From: Argopecten irradians
Taxonomy: Eukaryota > Mollusca > Bivalvia > Pectinida > Pectinidae
Reading direction: 5' to 3'
Assembly (NCBI RefSeq): GCF_041381155.1
Contig: NC_091134.1
Location: 1,360,001-1,424,000, forward strand
Length of the DNA stretch: 64,000 nt
Program-made: the position numbers and the translations under genes
Notes under the pieces: model-generated
Told to the model about the DNA's origin: nothing
The model's input: only the letters and a program-made list of their open reading frames with translations
Database searches by the model: none
Part shown: positions 34,509 to 45,525 of the stretch, piece by piece
Numbering within the stretch: the first letter of the stretch is position 1
Layout: every line of letters begins with the position of its first letter

Positions 34509-35009
34509 ATATTTTTTTTGTATTAGAAATAGTATATGGATTACTCTTATCTATAAAAATGATATATTCATTATGTAAATTGCATATCTTTAAAAATACA
34601 AGGAAACTAGCTCATTCAATGAAAAAAAAACCCCAAAAAACCCAAGGATTGCTAAATTCATTTCTTTATTCCTCCAAATTGGAGTGTTACATAAATTGAA
34701 CAATAATAATGAACAAGATAAAGAAAAAATTAAATTCGAAAGGTTAATATACAAGAAAAATGAATAGAAAATGGCAAATACATAGATCTATATATACAAT
34801 GTATGTATAAGCATTTGTTCACATTCACAAAAAAGAAAATTGACTCAAGGTTTGAAAAGAGACTGCTATGTTAAATATTTTACGATTGCATATAATAAAA
34901 TAGACAGTTACATATAATATCAGATTAAAACAAAAACATCGTATTGAAATGTGAAACTGAGGCCTTGTCAGCTAAAAAAAAAAAAACAACAACAAACCAA
35001 CAACAAAAC
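34509..35009. other. AT-rich gap
   Basis: Long A and T runs with an A/C-rich simple tract at 34,976-35,010. No gene seen. Confidence 0.5.
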
Positions 35010-35330
35010 AACAGCCTTCACGTATAAAAGAGTTATATTGTCATCACCAAGAGATAGAGCAATGTCGTCTGATGGACAACCTAGTATGGTAGTAATTTGA
35101 ACATCTCTTTTAGCTTGGTCTAAAGTTACATATACATGAACTGGGTAAGCATTTACTACGTTGGTATAGAAACTATCTCTGAGTGAGATTACTTCAGAAC
35201 TGTTGCAGTCTAAAAGACAGTGGGCGATAGCGTCTTAGGCAAATAAGCTGCAACTAGCAAAATGTAGTTCGCAGTCAGGTGGAATAATCCATAGCTTAGA
35301 GACTCGTTTACAATTTTCAGCTAAATTTGG
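35010..35330 (-). pseudogene. Possible LINE ORF2 C-terminal fragment
   Basis: The minus-strand reading gives KLWIIPPDCELHFASCS and, after one stop, DAIAHCLLDCNSSEVISLRD and LGCPSDDIALSLGDDNITLL. A His/Cys cluster near the end of a long frame is typical of LINE ORF2 tails, but no catalytic motif is present. The call rests on overall look. Confidence 0.4.
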
Positions 35331-35545
35331 AGATGCTTGTGACAAAGAATTAGACTCAGAAGCTGTTCCCATTGTTTATTTTCTTTTGCAAATAAACCAT
35401 GTTTTACAATATGCTTCCATATTAATTTATTTGGTATATAGGTAGAAGTATGACTGTAGTTCGTATTTATGGAATAAATACCATATATCGGGTATATACC
35501 CTCTTTTGGACTTGTAAATACTGAAATACATATGATATAAACGTA

Positions 35546-35859
35546 TTTGTCGGGACCATGTCAGAATAATTTCATGCAAATTTCAGCCAAATTGCACCGG
35601 TAGAACACAAGAAGTTCAAAACCTGTTTTAAAGATTGCTGCTGTGGCGGCCATCTTGGATTCAGGATCGACACAAAAAATAACAACTCTTTGTCGGGACC
35701 ATGTCAGGATCATTTCATTCAAGTTCCAGCCAAATCCGGTAGAAATCGAAAAGAAGTTCAAAATGTGAAAAGTTTACGCACCGCGCACGGCGGACGACGA
35801 CGGACGAAACATGATGACAATAGGTCATCCTGACCCTTCGGGTTTGATGACCTAAAAAA
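35546..35859 (+). mobile_element. LINE-type 3' end with terminal hairpin (RTE-like tail)
   Basis: Two imperfect 143-bp repeats each begin TTTGTCGGGACCATGTCAG. GCGCACGGCGGACGACGACG follows, and the end is AGGTCATCCTGACCC-TTCG-GGTTTGATGACCT then an A run, a strong stem-loop. From memory, 'ACGGACGACGGACG ... aggtcac(hairpin)gtgacct-A' tails are common in bivalve RTE-like elements. No coding part remains. Confidence 0.6.
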
Positions 35860-37033
35860 GCGTAATTTGCATTGTGCAACATACGTTGAGATCAATGACA
35901 GACTTAACATACCCAAAACGATATCAGATCTAGTACGAATTTGGAAGTTTTGCATATGTTTCACGTAAAGATGGTGGGTAGTCTCTAAGCGACATGAATC
36001 GTTTGAGCGCAACAGGAACCAGAACTCACTGCCAAATAGCGCTCTTGAAAGAACTATAGATTTGTAGAGTTTCAGTCTTGTTCTTCTGGATTAATTTCCC
36101 AGACTAAGTAAATCAAATAGTTAGATAAGCGTGTCACATTTTTCAAAGATGAATTTATGACAAAAAACAATATTTGTTACAGGAGTGACATGCTCAAACT
36201 TAATTAGTAAGAAAACGTTGCTAGGATAACTTATCAAACACAATTGTTCAATTAATAATACCCAAACTATGTGTCGTGTTTAAAACTGTCTCGTGCCACA
36301 CCGGTACAACCAGTATTAGAAGGTGACACGTTTATTGCAGTCACAGACTTATGAGATGAGTTAACGGTGAGTTATAAACATTCTCAGTGTTTGCTTTGAC
36401 TGTGACCAGGGTATGTATTGTCCAATGTAAATGACACAAAAAGTCATTTCATCAGACGAAGACGAATGGGAAACTCGCATAGTCCTAAGTCTTCCGTGTT
36501 CTACTGGGAACGAGCTCTATCGTAATGCTAGACCAATAATTCCCGAAATGAGATTTACAGTTTGTATGTAGACATTAAATGAACAGCAATTGATGAGTCA
36601 CAGGTGCTGTACACTGTAAGCTGACAAAAGAGCACAACGAGAGAAAAAAAAACTGTCTGTCATTGTAGATAAGCTAAGATCAAAACATACACGTTACATA
36701 CATCGACATGGCGAGAGGAATGACCTTGTTTGGAATCTACTAACCGTAATGTACGAATCGTCATACTACAGTCGTGCTATTCGCGGGGCTGTAAATCACG
36801 TGGCTAATTTCAAGAGCCCCAATCCTAGAACTAACAGCATGTTAGCGCTGAATGTGTCAACGCGGTGTCAGAACAGGAGGTACGCGCTGCCGGGATTCGC
36901 GAGAGTATGATAACTAACCAGGAGCCACCTCCATATCAGAATGCAAAAATTTATACGTTCAAACAAACACGTAAATGGCTTATTAGTTATTATGGCATTG
37001 TTGTGGATAGTACTTTTAAAACGTCGAGTCAAA
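35860..37033. other. Gap without a recognisable gene
   Basis: Mixed-composition sequence, including a GC-richer patch near 36,470-36,900. Short open frames only; no splice-supported exon and no known repeat recognised. Confidence 0.45.
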
Positions 37034-37382
37034 CTCAATCTGATTAAAACACAGATCCTTATAACCACTCCGTTCAATAGAGGATCTCACAATATCCCAA
37101 AAGGGGTCACGTCCAGATGACCTTTATACCACGTGTACTTCCTAGCAAATGCAGTTTCTACACCTTACAACATCAATTGAAAATGTCTTTTCGCCCCAGT
37201 ATACATATACAAGATGGCTACATACACGAAAATAATTTGGACTGCTTTTTCAAACTATTTCGTCCCCAGTCAAGATTCTGGCAGTGCCAATTTGATTGGC
37301 CATTTCAAAAGGTCATCTTGACGTGACCTCTAATGGGATGTTCTCAGATCCTCTTATCCAACGTAGTGATAATCAGATTGAG
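37034..37382. mobile_element. DNA-transposon-like repeat B with about 90-bp TIRs
   Basis: The left end CTCAATCTGATTA and right end TAATCAGATTGAG are inverted repeats. The similarity continues inward (AGAGGATCTCACAATATCCC against the reverse of GGGATGTTCTCAGATCCTCT; GGTCACGTCCAGATGACC). TCAAA flanks both ends (37,029-37,033; 37,383-37,387). Non-coding. Same family as repeat A at 30,866. Confidence 0.75.
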
Positions 37383-37387
37383 TCAAA

Positions 37388-38819
37388 CTTTGAACGTAGT
37401 AAAATATTACTGTAAAAAGACCAACTCTACTTTTTTAAAGTACAAATTAGCCTAGAACACAAGACCAACTCTTCTCTATTGAAGTACACACGTGTGACAT
37501 GAAACCCAGTTGATTGGGTTCGAAGAGTACTAATCAATACTGGAAAGTGTACCACAAATTAGCTATTAGTTTAATTAGCAATATGGTGTATTGGCGATGC
37601 GACTCAGTAAACCAGTCCTCAGAGTTAGAGAAACACGTCTTGTCCTACCTACATACCAACACTCACACTCAATCTTTCGTGAATTCTAACGATTTTTATG
37701 CAGCTACATCTAAATTGAAATTACCCCAAGACATCATAGGGCATGTTTGAGTGTCAACATGTCGTGCCGAATCAACCAGGAATCTTCCTAAAACCCACAT
37801 GTCACTGCAACCCAGTAATTTTCTGGAAACTAATAAAGTTTTACGCATTTCTTGATGCTTTTTATATGTTTTTCGCATGAGTTCTTGCATTTCCAAAAAC
37901 AAATGTGAAATGTTCTGCCAGGATTTGCATGACTCCTATATTCCTCAGCATTATAAATTATACGTAAAACAGACTTTGGTAAATTTCGCTGTGCCAGATC
38001 TCAGCAATCACGCAAAATAGCAGCAGAATGATAAAATCAATTTCAATTGAAATGTATCCTCTGTAAATTCAAGATAAAACCAACTGGTCAGAAAGCCTAC
38101 TTGATTGTCTAACGGTCGTGTACTAAGGCAATATAGTGTATAAATATAGTATACGTCCATCCCACAAACCAGACATTCTGTTTTACCATTGTTCAATACA
38201 ATTCGGTTCTATTACGATTTACGGAATGGCTCTTGGCCTAAATGCCAGATTTCGCCCAACAGCATTAATTATCATTGTCTTGCCTAAATTGTCTTCAAAT
38301 AATGTCAAAGGCCAACATTTTGTTTTTGCGTGTAACAAAAGTAAAGAAAAGCCAATCTCCAGGATACTAAGCAAGTTCCCTCTTTTACAGCGTATTGATC
38401 AGATTTTTATACACTGGTACTTATCAAGAACGCACTGTAAGACTTTGGACCCGGATCTATAATTCCCATCATCAGCGCTCCGTTGAATTCAATCCTATTC
38501 GGCATGATCCGACGCGCTATCCCAATGGAACCCGTGAACTTGTAACTGGTAAATGATGCCTCATCCCTAGATGATTACTGGTGTGATCAGAACATCGATG
38601 CCAAGTGATAATTTTCAAGATGGGAATAGCCTTATCACGACTTAATACAGAAGTAATAACTCTAATTAGAGAATAATAACTTAACCAAGAAAGTGATACC
38701 CACACGTCATAAATGGCCCGCTGATTTGCAAGGAGTATTTGCTAGCTGATATCTTTGGGAATTGCCTCTACACGTCTTAAAAAAGTTTCTACAGACGTAA
38801 TAGGGAAATCGTTTAGTTT
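37388..38819. other. Gap without a recognisable gene
   Basis: Short overlapping open frames on both strands (for example 37,514-37,750 and 38,136-38,462) resemble no family I know and have no splice or start context. Nothing further can be supported. Confidence 0.45.
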
Positions 38820-38940
38820 AGATTTTATTTAACCTTCACCAGTTAAGGTTAAGTAAGGACGACCTCTCTTGCATGCGACATGTAGGCATGTGGTTGGTGC
38901 AGTATTGGAAGCTGTCGTTTGATCTGTGCTACATATGATA
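38820..38940 (-). mobile_element. SINE-like 3' end (family S)
   Basis: Reverse tail TTTATTTAACCTTCACCAG, then TTAAGTAAGGACGACCTCT and GCATGCGACATGTAGG, matching the minus-sense start of the family. Short and diverged. Confidence 0.5.
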
Positions 38941-39970
38941 TCAAATGAAAAACTTGATGTTCTCTCCCAGGGTAAAGTGGTCTCGTGCACCCAGAGACTC
39001 TGGACAAAGGTTTTCTTGTCTATCTTATTATTGCATGCAACTGTTAAAGTCTATTGCAAATTTCCCTCTATGACGCGGAAACTCGTTTGATGCAGCGTTG
39101 TTGTTCTAAGCTATACGCTTTGCATTTTTTATTGACACATTCATTCTTTTTATAAATCCATTTGTATTCGTTCACCAGAGGGAAATTATACAGTTTTAAT
39201 GTAAGTTGTTTTATTTTGTATCTATATATTGTTCGTCAATATCTATCAGACATTGAAAACGAAGGGGACAGTGCGCTATACAACATCCTGTAAAACTTCA
39301 ATTACGTTTATTATATAACTCGTGTTGTCTAGAGGCCTCTAACTTAAATTTACTGACACGTTACCATGATTAATGTGATTGAAACGTCGAAAACACCATT
39401 AACTTGTCTAAGGTATTTCTATCCTTCGAGATCTCAGAGATAGATAACGTCATTTATACCCAAAGGCATGTTCTAACATTTATGGGACCAAAATGATGCA
39501 TTATTTCATGACAATCGATTTGTTGTTTACATGTTTTCCTCCCCATTGATAAGTTTTTTAGTGTTATGATTTGTTGTTTATTTATTTTTCCGCTGGTTTC
39601 TTTCTCCGATGGTTATTCAGAATTATATAATTACTCTCGACCAACATAATTTGCCCACAGCTTTTCCTATGCTAGTTTTCAACAATGACTGTAGAGATTT
39701 GGTTTATTTTGTTTTATATCCGTTAACATAAATGGCTATTTCAGGTGTCATGGTAAGGATGGGGAGGAAATCGAGAAACCGGAGAATCCGGAAAAAAGTA
39801 ATCAACCATCGGTCAGATTATGACAACTGCTCAACATGTGTTTTGGATGATCAAACCAGTGGTGTTTATACTGAATACATGAATTATAATTACTACCGCG
39901 AGTTGACATACAATAAAGACCACCTTTATTATTTGTTCATTACACACTTACACCTCCTATGTACTGTGAC
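38941..39970. other. Gap without a recognisable gene
   Basis: AT-rich; no exon, RNA gene or repeat could be supported. Confidence 0.4.
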
Positions 39971-40187
39971 ACTGCTTTCGAACCTGTGATCCTGCTTTCG
40001 AACCTGTGACCCTGCTTTCGAACCTGTGACCCTGCTTTCGAACCTGTGATCCTGCTTTAGAACCTGTGACCCTGCTTTCGAACCTGTGATCCTGCTTTCG
40101 AACCTGAGATCCTGCTTTAGAACCTGTGACCCTGCTTTCGAACCTGAGACCCTGCTTTCGAACCTGTGAGCCCGCTTTCGAACCCGA
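39971..40187. repeat. 20-bp tandem array
   Basis: About 11 copies of CCTGCTTTCGAACCTGTGAC with few variants (TTAGAACC, GTGAT, GAGAC). This short, homogeneous array suggests recent expansion. Confidence 0.93.
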
Positions 40188-41993
40188 TTTCCTTATCTAT
40201 AAAGCTATCGCTATAGACGTAAATTTAATTAACCAAATCAAACCGTTCACTGATTCCAATTGCAGAAAACATGAAATAGATGTTGTCAATATCTCATCAC
40301 GCATCATAGGATGAACAAGGCATTCACCTTATATAGTAAACGTTATACAAGAACGGAAACAACTCGTCTTTTTTACACTATGGCTAGTCTTCGAAGGATG
40401 ATCTAGTAAGAAAAACTCGAAAAAACCCACTAGTGAATGATCTATACATGAGTCCGTTACACCAAGCTAGGATGGTCTGGAATGTTCAATGGCTTTACCA
40501 TGTCAGCTCATTATCGCTGTTTCTTTCCTTTGATCCAGACGATAATGGATGCTCTAAAACGTTAGTCATAAATACAAACAAGGTTCAGTATTCTGTATTA
40601 TCATTTAAGATAAAAGGAATATATATGCGTGATCGGATATTACTTTTCAACCCCAAATCATACAAATTTTAGACAGGAAAAGAAGTGAGTAGTGGACCCT
40701 TATCAGTACAGTGTGAGTGGGATATCTGTAACTCTTCAATACTACTTCCTGTTATCACAAGGACAACCATACACACGCAATACGAATACAAATGTCATTT
40801 AGGGATGTCTTTAAGTTATCTAACCAACCATTGTTGTCGGAACCGATGTTAGGTAATCTATTGTTTGAACACTAACCCTAACCCTAACCCTAGTGTCATA
40901 ACTGGAGAATATCTAATGGGATTTATCAAATCTGGCATTTCATTATTTGTTTTTCAATGTCATTGCATTCCTTATTTCATGTATTGTGATATTTGATGGT
41001 CTAATGTAGATAAGGATACGACAACGTGATATTATATAAATTACAACTTTGACATGGACCATATATATCTGATGTCTGATGATATATTTATTTTTTGTGG
41101 ACAAAAACTATTCGATTAAAAGGATATTGTTTGTTTGAACTAAATCAATTTAGGTTGATTTTATAGCATCATTCTTAATGAAGTGAATTATGTAATTGAA
41201 GATTTATTTAGTTTTTAACTTTGTACTTTACACATGTACATGAGAACAAGGAAGATTTGACATAAAATATTAGAAGCATACTATGATTCGGGAGAAATGG
41301 TCGTTTTGATTTCAAAAGAAATTGAATTGATATAATTTGAAGTTAAAGGTATTAAGGGTGCAAAGATTAAATCAAAATACGGTAGGTGTTGTTGAATGAC
41401 ATCATATCGCCTTCCAAACGATCAAAACGATCCACGACCTTTAATAATCAGGCGGCAATCGTTCAGAGATCAATTCTGTGTCAAAATACATTGTACTTTT
41501 ACGAAAAGTTCTTAAAATGGCGAATTAAACATAAAACTGAAAATTATTGTTTTTTTCTACAATCGAAGGCAACAGTAAAGGAAATGTCTAAAACGATATT
41601 ATCAACACCGCAAAGAAAAAGTAGAATTTTAGATAGATGCACATGGGAATTGCCCACCTGGTTTTCGATTTAGGTTACATAGTTTAACGTTCTTACATGT
41701 AAATTATACACTAAAATGAAAATACGTTTAAAATGATCTTATTTTGGAAGAGATCCTCCCAAACGAAGTTAAAATTACTTCAAGTAGTTGATAATTACAA
41801 ATTCACACCTAAAAGGAAAGAATACCATCGTTTGGTACACTAATAAACACACGGTTGATTATATTGCGATACTTGAAAATTTTTAAGAACAAAAATACAT
41901 GTATCATTGCAAAGACACATTTCTATTGTGGTTTAAGAATGGTTTACCTGATATACACGGGTAAAGTAGATGATTAAACATTGATATACTTAC
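40188..41993. other. Gap without a recognisable gene
   Basis: Small open frames (40,433-40,672; 41,386-41,673) match nothing I know. A three-copy telomere-like motif lies at 40,874-40,892. Confidence 0.4.
40874..40892. repeat. Short interstitial telomeric motif
   Basis: Three copies of CTAACC/CCCTAA in a row. They match the (TTAGGG)n telomere repeat of molluscs but are too few to mark an old telomere. Confidence 0.6.
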
Positions 41994-42117
41994 ATATGCC
42001 AACCAGTAGTAGGAACCAAACACCCAGACAAGCTAGGGTGTGTCTTCCAAGCCAGCCCAAGGCCAGGTACATGGTCTTTATTCGGTAGCGAACTTTGAAC
42101 ATTCTCCATACTGCCAT
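41994..42117 (-). CDS. Candidate first exon of a membrane or secreted protein (weak)
   Basis: The minus strand has an ATG at 42,117 and an open frame of 41 codons plus one base, ending at a consensus donor (T|GTAAGT, 41,988-41,993). The peptide is basic (MFKVRYRIK) then hydrophobic (LACLGVWFLLLVGI), as in a signal peptide or a type II Golgi anchor. No partner exon could be found at lower coordinates, so this may be chance. Confidence 0.28.
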
Positions 42118-42705
42118 TATCGAACTGGAGACAAACGCCACTACTTCCTTTAATTTTCCCTTCAATGGATGTAATTCGATAATGACGTCATTATGCCAGA
42201 GGTTGCCTCACTGTAATTTGATGAAAACAATACATCATCACCAGTTTGATTATCATCATTAAAATGCATTAGGTAACCGATAGTCCGACCTTGTCTCGCT
42301 GTCACTGCCAGGGAACAGTTACTGCTGCAATGTTCAAACTGGGACAATGCAATAGATGTGATAGGATCAGCGTAGGGCATGTGCATTCTCAGATACCATA
42401 GTAACAGCGTCCTCACGTGACTACTACAATACCAAAATAATTGTCACAATCGCCGTTCTGTAGAGAAATACTATCGTCCTTAATGTTTCTCACATCCTTA
42501 TGGTTTTCCGGGTTCATTTGATTAACAGATAGATATTTAAGGAAAAAAAGCTGTCACACGGCCACACATGGATATCATAATTGTCACACACATGGGAAAT
42601 GCGACGTGTAATGCTTCACTGGTGCTCTATCTGAAAGTGGTATTCCCTCAAACAGACTCAAAGACCCATGTATAATTGTGTTTTAGGCAATAACGCCATA
42701 TCGTA

Positions 42706-42925
42706 GGGGGCCGTAGTGGCCGAGTGGTTAAGATGTCTCGACATATAACCACAAGCCCTCCACCTCTGGGATGCGGGTTCGAATCCCATGTGGGGCAGTT
42801 ACCAGGTACTGACCGCTGGTCGGTGGTTTTTCTCTGGGTACTCCGACTTTCCTCCACCAACAAACCTAGCACATCCTTACATGACCCTGGCTGTTAATAG
42901 GACGTTAAACTAATAAAACCATAAT
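42706..42925 (+). mobile_element. Full-length tRNA-derived SINE
   Basis: The head has box A (GTGGCCGAGTGGTTAAG) and box B (GGGTTCGAATCCC) with a long variable region, like class II tRNAs (Leu/Ser type). A middle with CAGTTACCAGGTACTGACC and GGTCGGTGGTTTT follows. The tail is CATGACCCTGGCTGTTAATA then GGACGTTAAACTAATAAAACC. A 13-bp duplication, ACGCCATATCGTA, flanks it (42,693-42,705 and 42,926-42,938). It probably uses a LINE's machinery through its tail and looks recently inserted. The shared central and tail parts may place it with the MetaSINE-type families of molluscs, unverified. Confidence 0.9.
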
Positions 42926-42938
42926 ACGCCATATCGTA

Positions 42939-44226
42939 CGTCATTCAATTTCGAATTAAGTCATCGTGATGAGAATAAATTGTGAGCCTTGACATAATGT
43001 TGTAATTGTACGAATGGAACCACAGTAGACACATTTATGGCCATGCAATTACGCGATAAAATGATTTCAAACATATACTCGTCATTTTGATCATGTGTTG
43101 CTGAGAAAATAAGAACAATAACTTACCTGCATTATATTTAACTACACATAATATTTCCTGTTGTTGTAAAGGCTAGACAACCGTTTTCACAAATCCCCAT
43201 TTTTTTATATGTCTATTACATGCTCCGTATATTAAGCGTAATGTCACGTTCAGTCCGCCAACAGAATTATTGAGTCTAGACCTTCAATAGCACCTGGCAT
43301 TGTTGACGCTCTGTTGTGATTGTCCAATCACTCACGATAGTTGTAACTCCTTGGGTACCATTAACATGTATTGGCGAACGTAAGTTAAATCGCATTACAC
43401 CACTTTCATCCATTTTTGCCCCAATTAAGTAAATAATCCATAAATTGCAATCATCAACTTTTTTATAACTATATTCATGTTGCGTTACATAGCGTATACG
43501 TTGGTAGCTATTTGGATCTGAACGCGGAGGCCATCCTCATGGATACCGATAAAGGTTACCCAGTCTGGTAATACTGACATTCCGATAATCCTATACTCAC
43601 ACTGGTGCCATTTCAGACTAGGAAATAGAACAACTGTTAACAAAATCTCCTTTGGGAATACGCTCCAGTAAATAATTGCTTTTGGTTACTTGTTTAATTC
43701 GGTATGAAAAATTAAGTCCGCACGTTGGGAGAGACAATGTTCTTTAATGGTTTAAGGGTTTGAAAACCCAGAAATGCGAAGTACATGTAGCATATACATT
43801 GTGAATCGATTTAGTTCCTCAAACCAATTATGTCAATTCAAACTAACTCATCAGTATTTTCTGTCTTAATTTAAAAGCAGATACCAGTTTATGTATTCTC
43901 CTTTTCTATACAAATATATATGTTGTTTACACTCGCTATTGGTTAATAGTCTTCGTGTTTGGGTTATGGTTTTGTAATTTCACTAGGCTTGTTCACTATA
44001 CGCAAATACTAGCCGAGTTTGTTTACCATGACTGCATGGTAATATTGAACCTTGACCTTGCGTATGAAAGTGCTCAATGCAAGTTATAGAGACTACTTTT
44101 TTAAAAGAAACACACGGTTTTCTTTATATTTTAACGCACATTACATATATAGTGTTGTTTTTCATAGAATTTTGGAAAAAGGTAAACAATATATTTATTA
44201 TATTCATATATAATACAAACATCTTT
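42939..44226. other. Gap without a recognisable gene
   Basis: AT-rich. A donor-like GTAAGT in the minus sense near 43,130 has no coding exon before it. Nothing else is supported. Confidence 0.4.
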
Positions 44227-44230
44227 TTAA

Positions 44231-44586
44231 AGATGCTCCACCGCTGACAAATGGTAATTTTTTACTATCAAAAACAGGAGCAGACGATTTAGTATTTTTC
44301 TTCAGTTACAAAAGTTACTTACTTTACACCATTATCACCATTGAAAAGTTTGAGCTTCTCATTTTACTTCAAGTTAGAAATATGAAAAATGATTAATTGC
44401 ATCCCGAAAAAATTCCGTGGCACTATATCTGATATGGAATGAAGTAACGATTGCTCATGCACCAAAGGCGAAATAAATTATTTTATGTTATTTTTTGTGT
44501 TAATTAGGTATATATATACATGATTAAACACCAATTATTGTTCAAATGATGAATATCATTTATGCTCTGTCGGCGATGGAGCATCT
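44231..44586. mobile_element. MITE, TTAA target (copy 3, opposite orientation)
   Basis: AGATGCTCCACCGCTGACAA to GTCGGCGATGGAGCATCT, 356 bp, flanked by TTAA at 44,227-44,230 and 44,587-44,590. The interior is the reverse of copies 1 and 2. Confidence 0.87.
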
Positions 44587-44590
44587 TTAA

Positions 44591-45436
44591 ACTAACAATG
44601 ATATTATAGAAACGGGGAAAAATATCCCAACGTGCAGTGCATTCATTTTTGTTCAAAATGATGGATGTCAAATGTAACAATTACTTGTCTTTGTCATTCG
44701 ATCAAGTCTTTGGGGCGGGCGGGCTTGATGCCCTCTGACTGAGGTCAGTTATAAAATACCTCTTGTCCTTGTTCTTTGAGACTTTAATAATGTGCATTAA
44801 AACATGAATCGCTAGTAATCCACGTGTTGATAGTTGCACGTCATAATAAATACATTATATCCATCGTACACAAGTGAAGTTGTTCCCTGTATATCGACGA
44901 ATCTACCATAGATTATATAATCACATAGCTCCCAGGGATGTATTATTGTCAAGTCAGACGACAATCTATAACACATTGTGCTACTTGAACACCGGTGTTT
45001 TGACAACTTCGGCAACCTCCAGTGTGTAAGCTTGCGTCAGCTTCGCCTTGCTGCACAATAACAATCACAGAGTTAACACATGTGGCTGATTACAAAAACT
45101 TTATGTAATAACGCTATATATTAACTTCTACTTAAAATAAATACATATTTAAATATAGGATAGGATTAAGTAAAATTAATTCTGAAATATATTTTGTTTG
45201 TCATGTTTATTTAAACTGAAATGTTGAACTCTTTTGTCGTCGCGGATGAATAATTCTACCTTATGTGAAGGTCCATCATAGGCTGTTCAATTGTATAAGC
45301 TCCTCCCACTTTTGACCGAATTTAATTGAATAATTACGTCACTTTCAAATGACAATTTTATTGAATAAAATATGAATAAAAAGTCGTGTGAGTGTAAATA
45401 TAGGGATTGGATTTCGCTTTTATGTAAGTCAATCTT
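44591..45436. other. Gap without a recognisable gene
   Basis: No exon, RNA gene or repeat seen. Confidence 0.4.
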
Positions 45437-45525
45437 GTATGGAGCAATTCCTCTAAGAATATATTCAGTATGGGGCGCTGGGCTACGCCATAGAACATAT
45501 TCTTAGAGGAATAACTCCATAATAT
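45437..45525. repeat. Imperfect palindrome, about 37-bp arms
   Basis: GTATGGAGCAATTCCTCTAA then GAATATATTC pairs with the reverse of GAACATATTCTTAGAGGAAT then AACTCCATA, around a loop GGGGCGCTGGGC. No clear flanking duplication. Confidence 0.7.

Noticed and set aside
42706-42790. Host tRNA gene (Leu/Ser type)
   Set aside because: It is the head of a SINE with a tail and a 13-bp target duplication.
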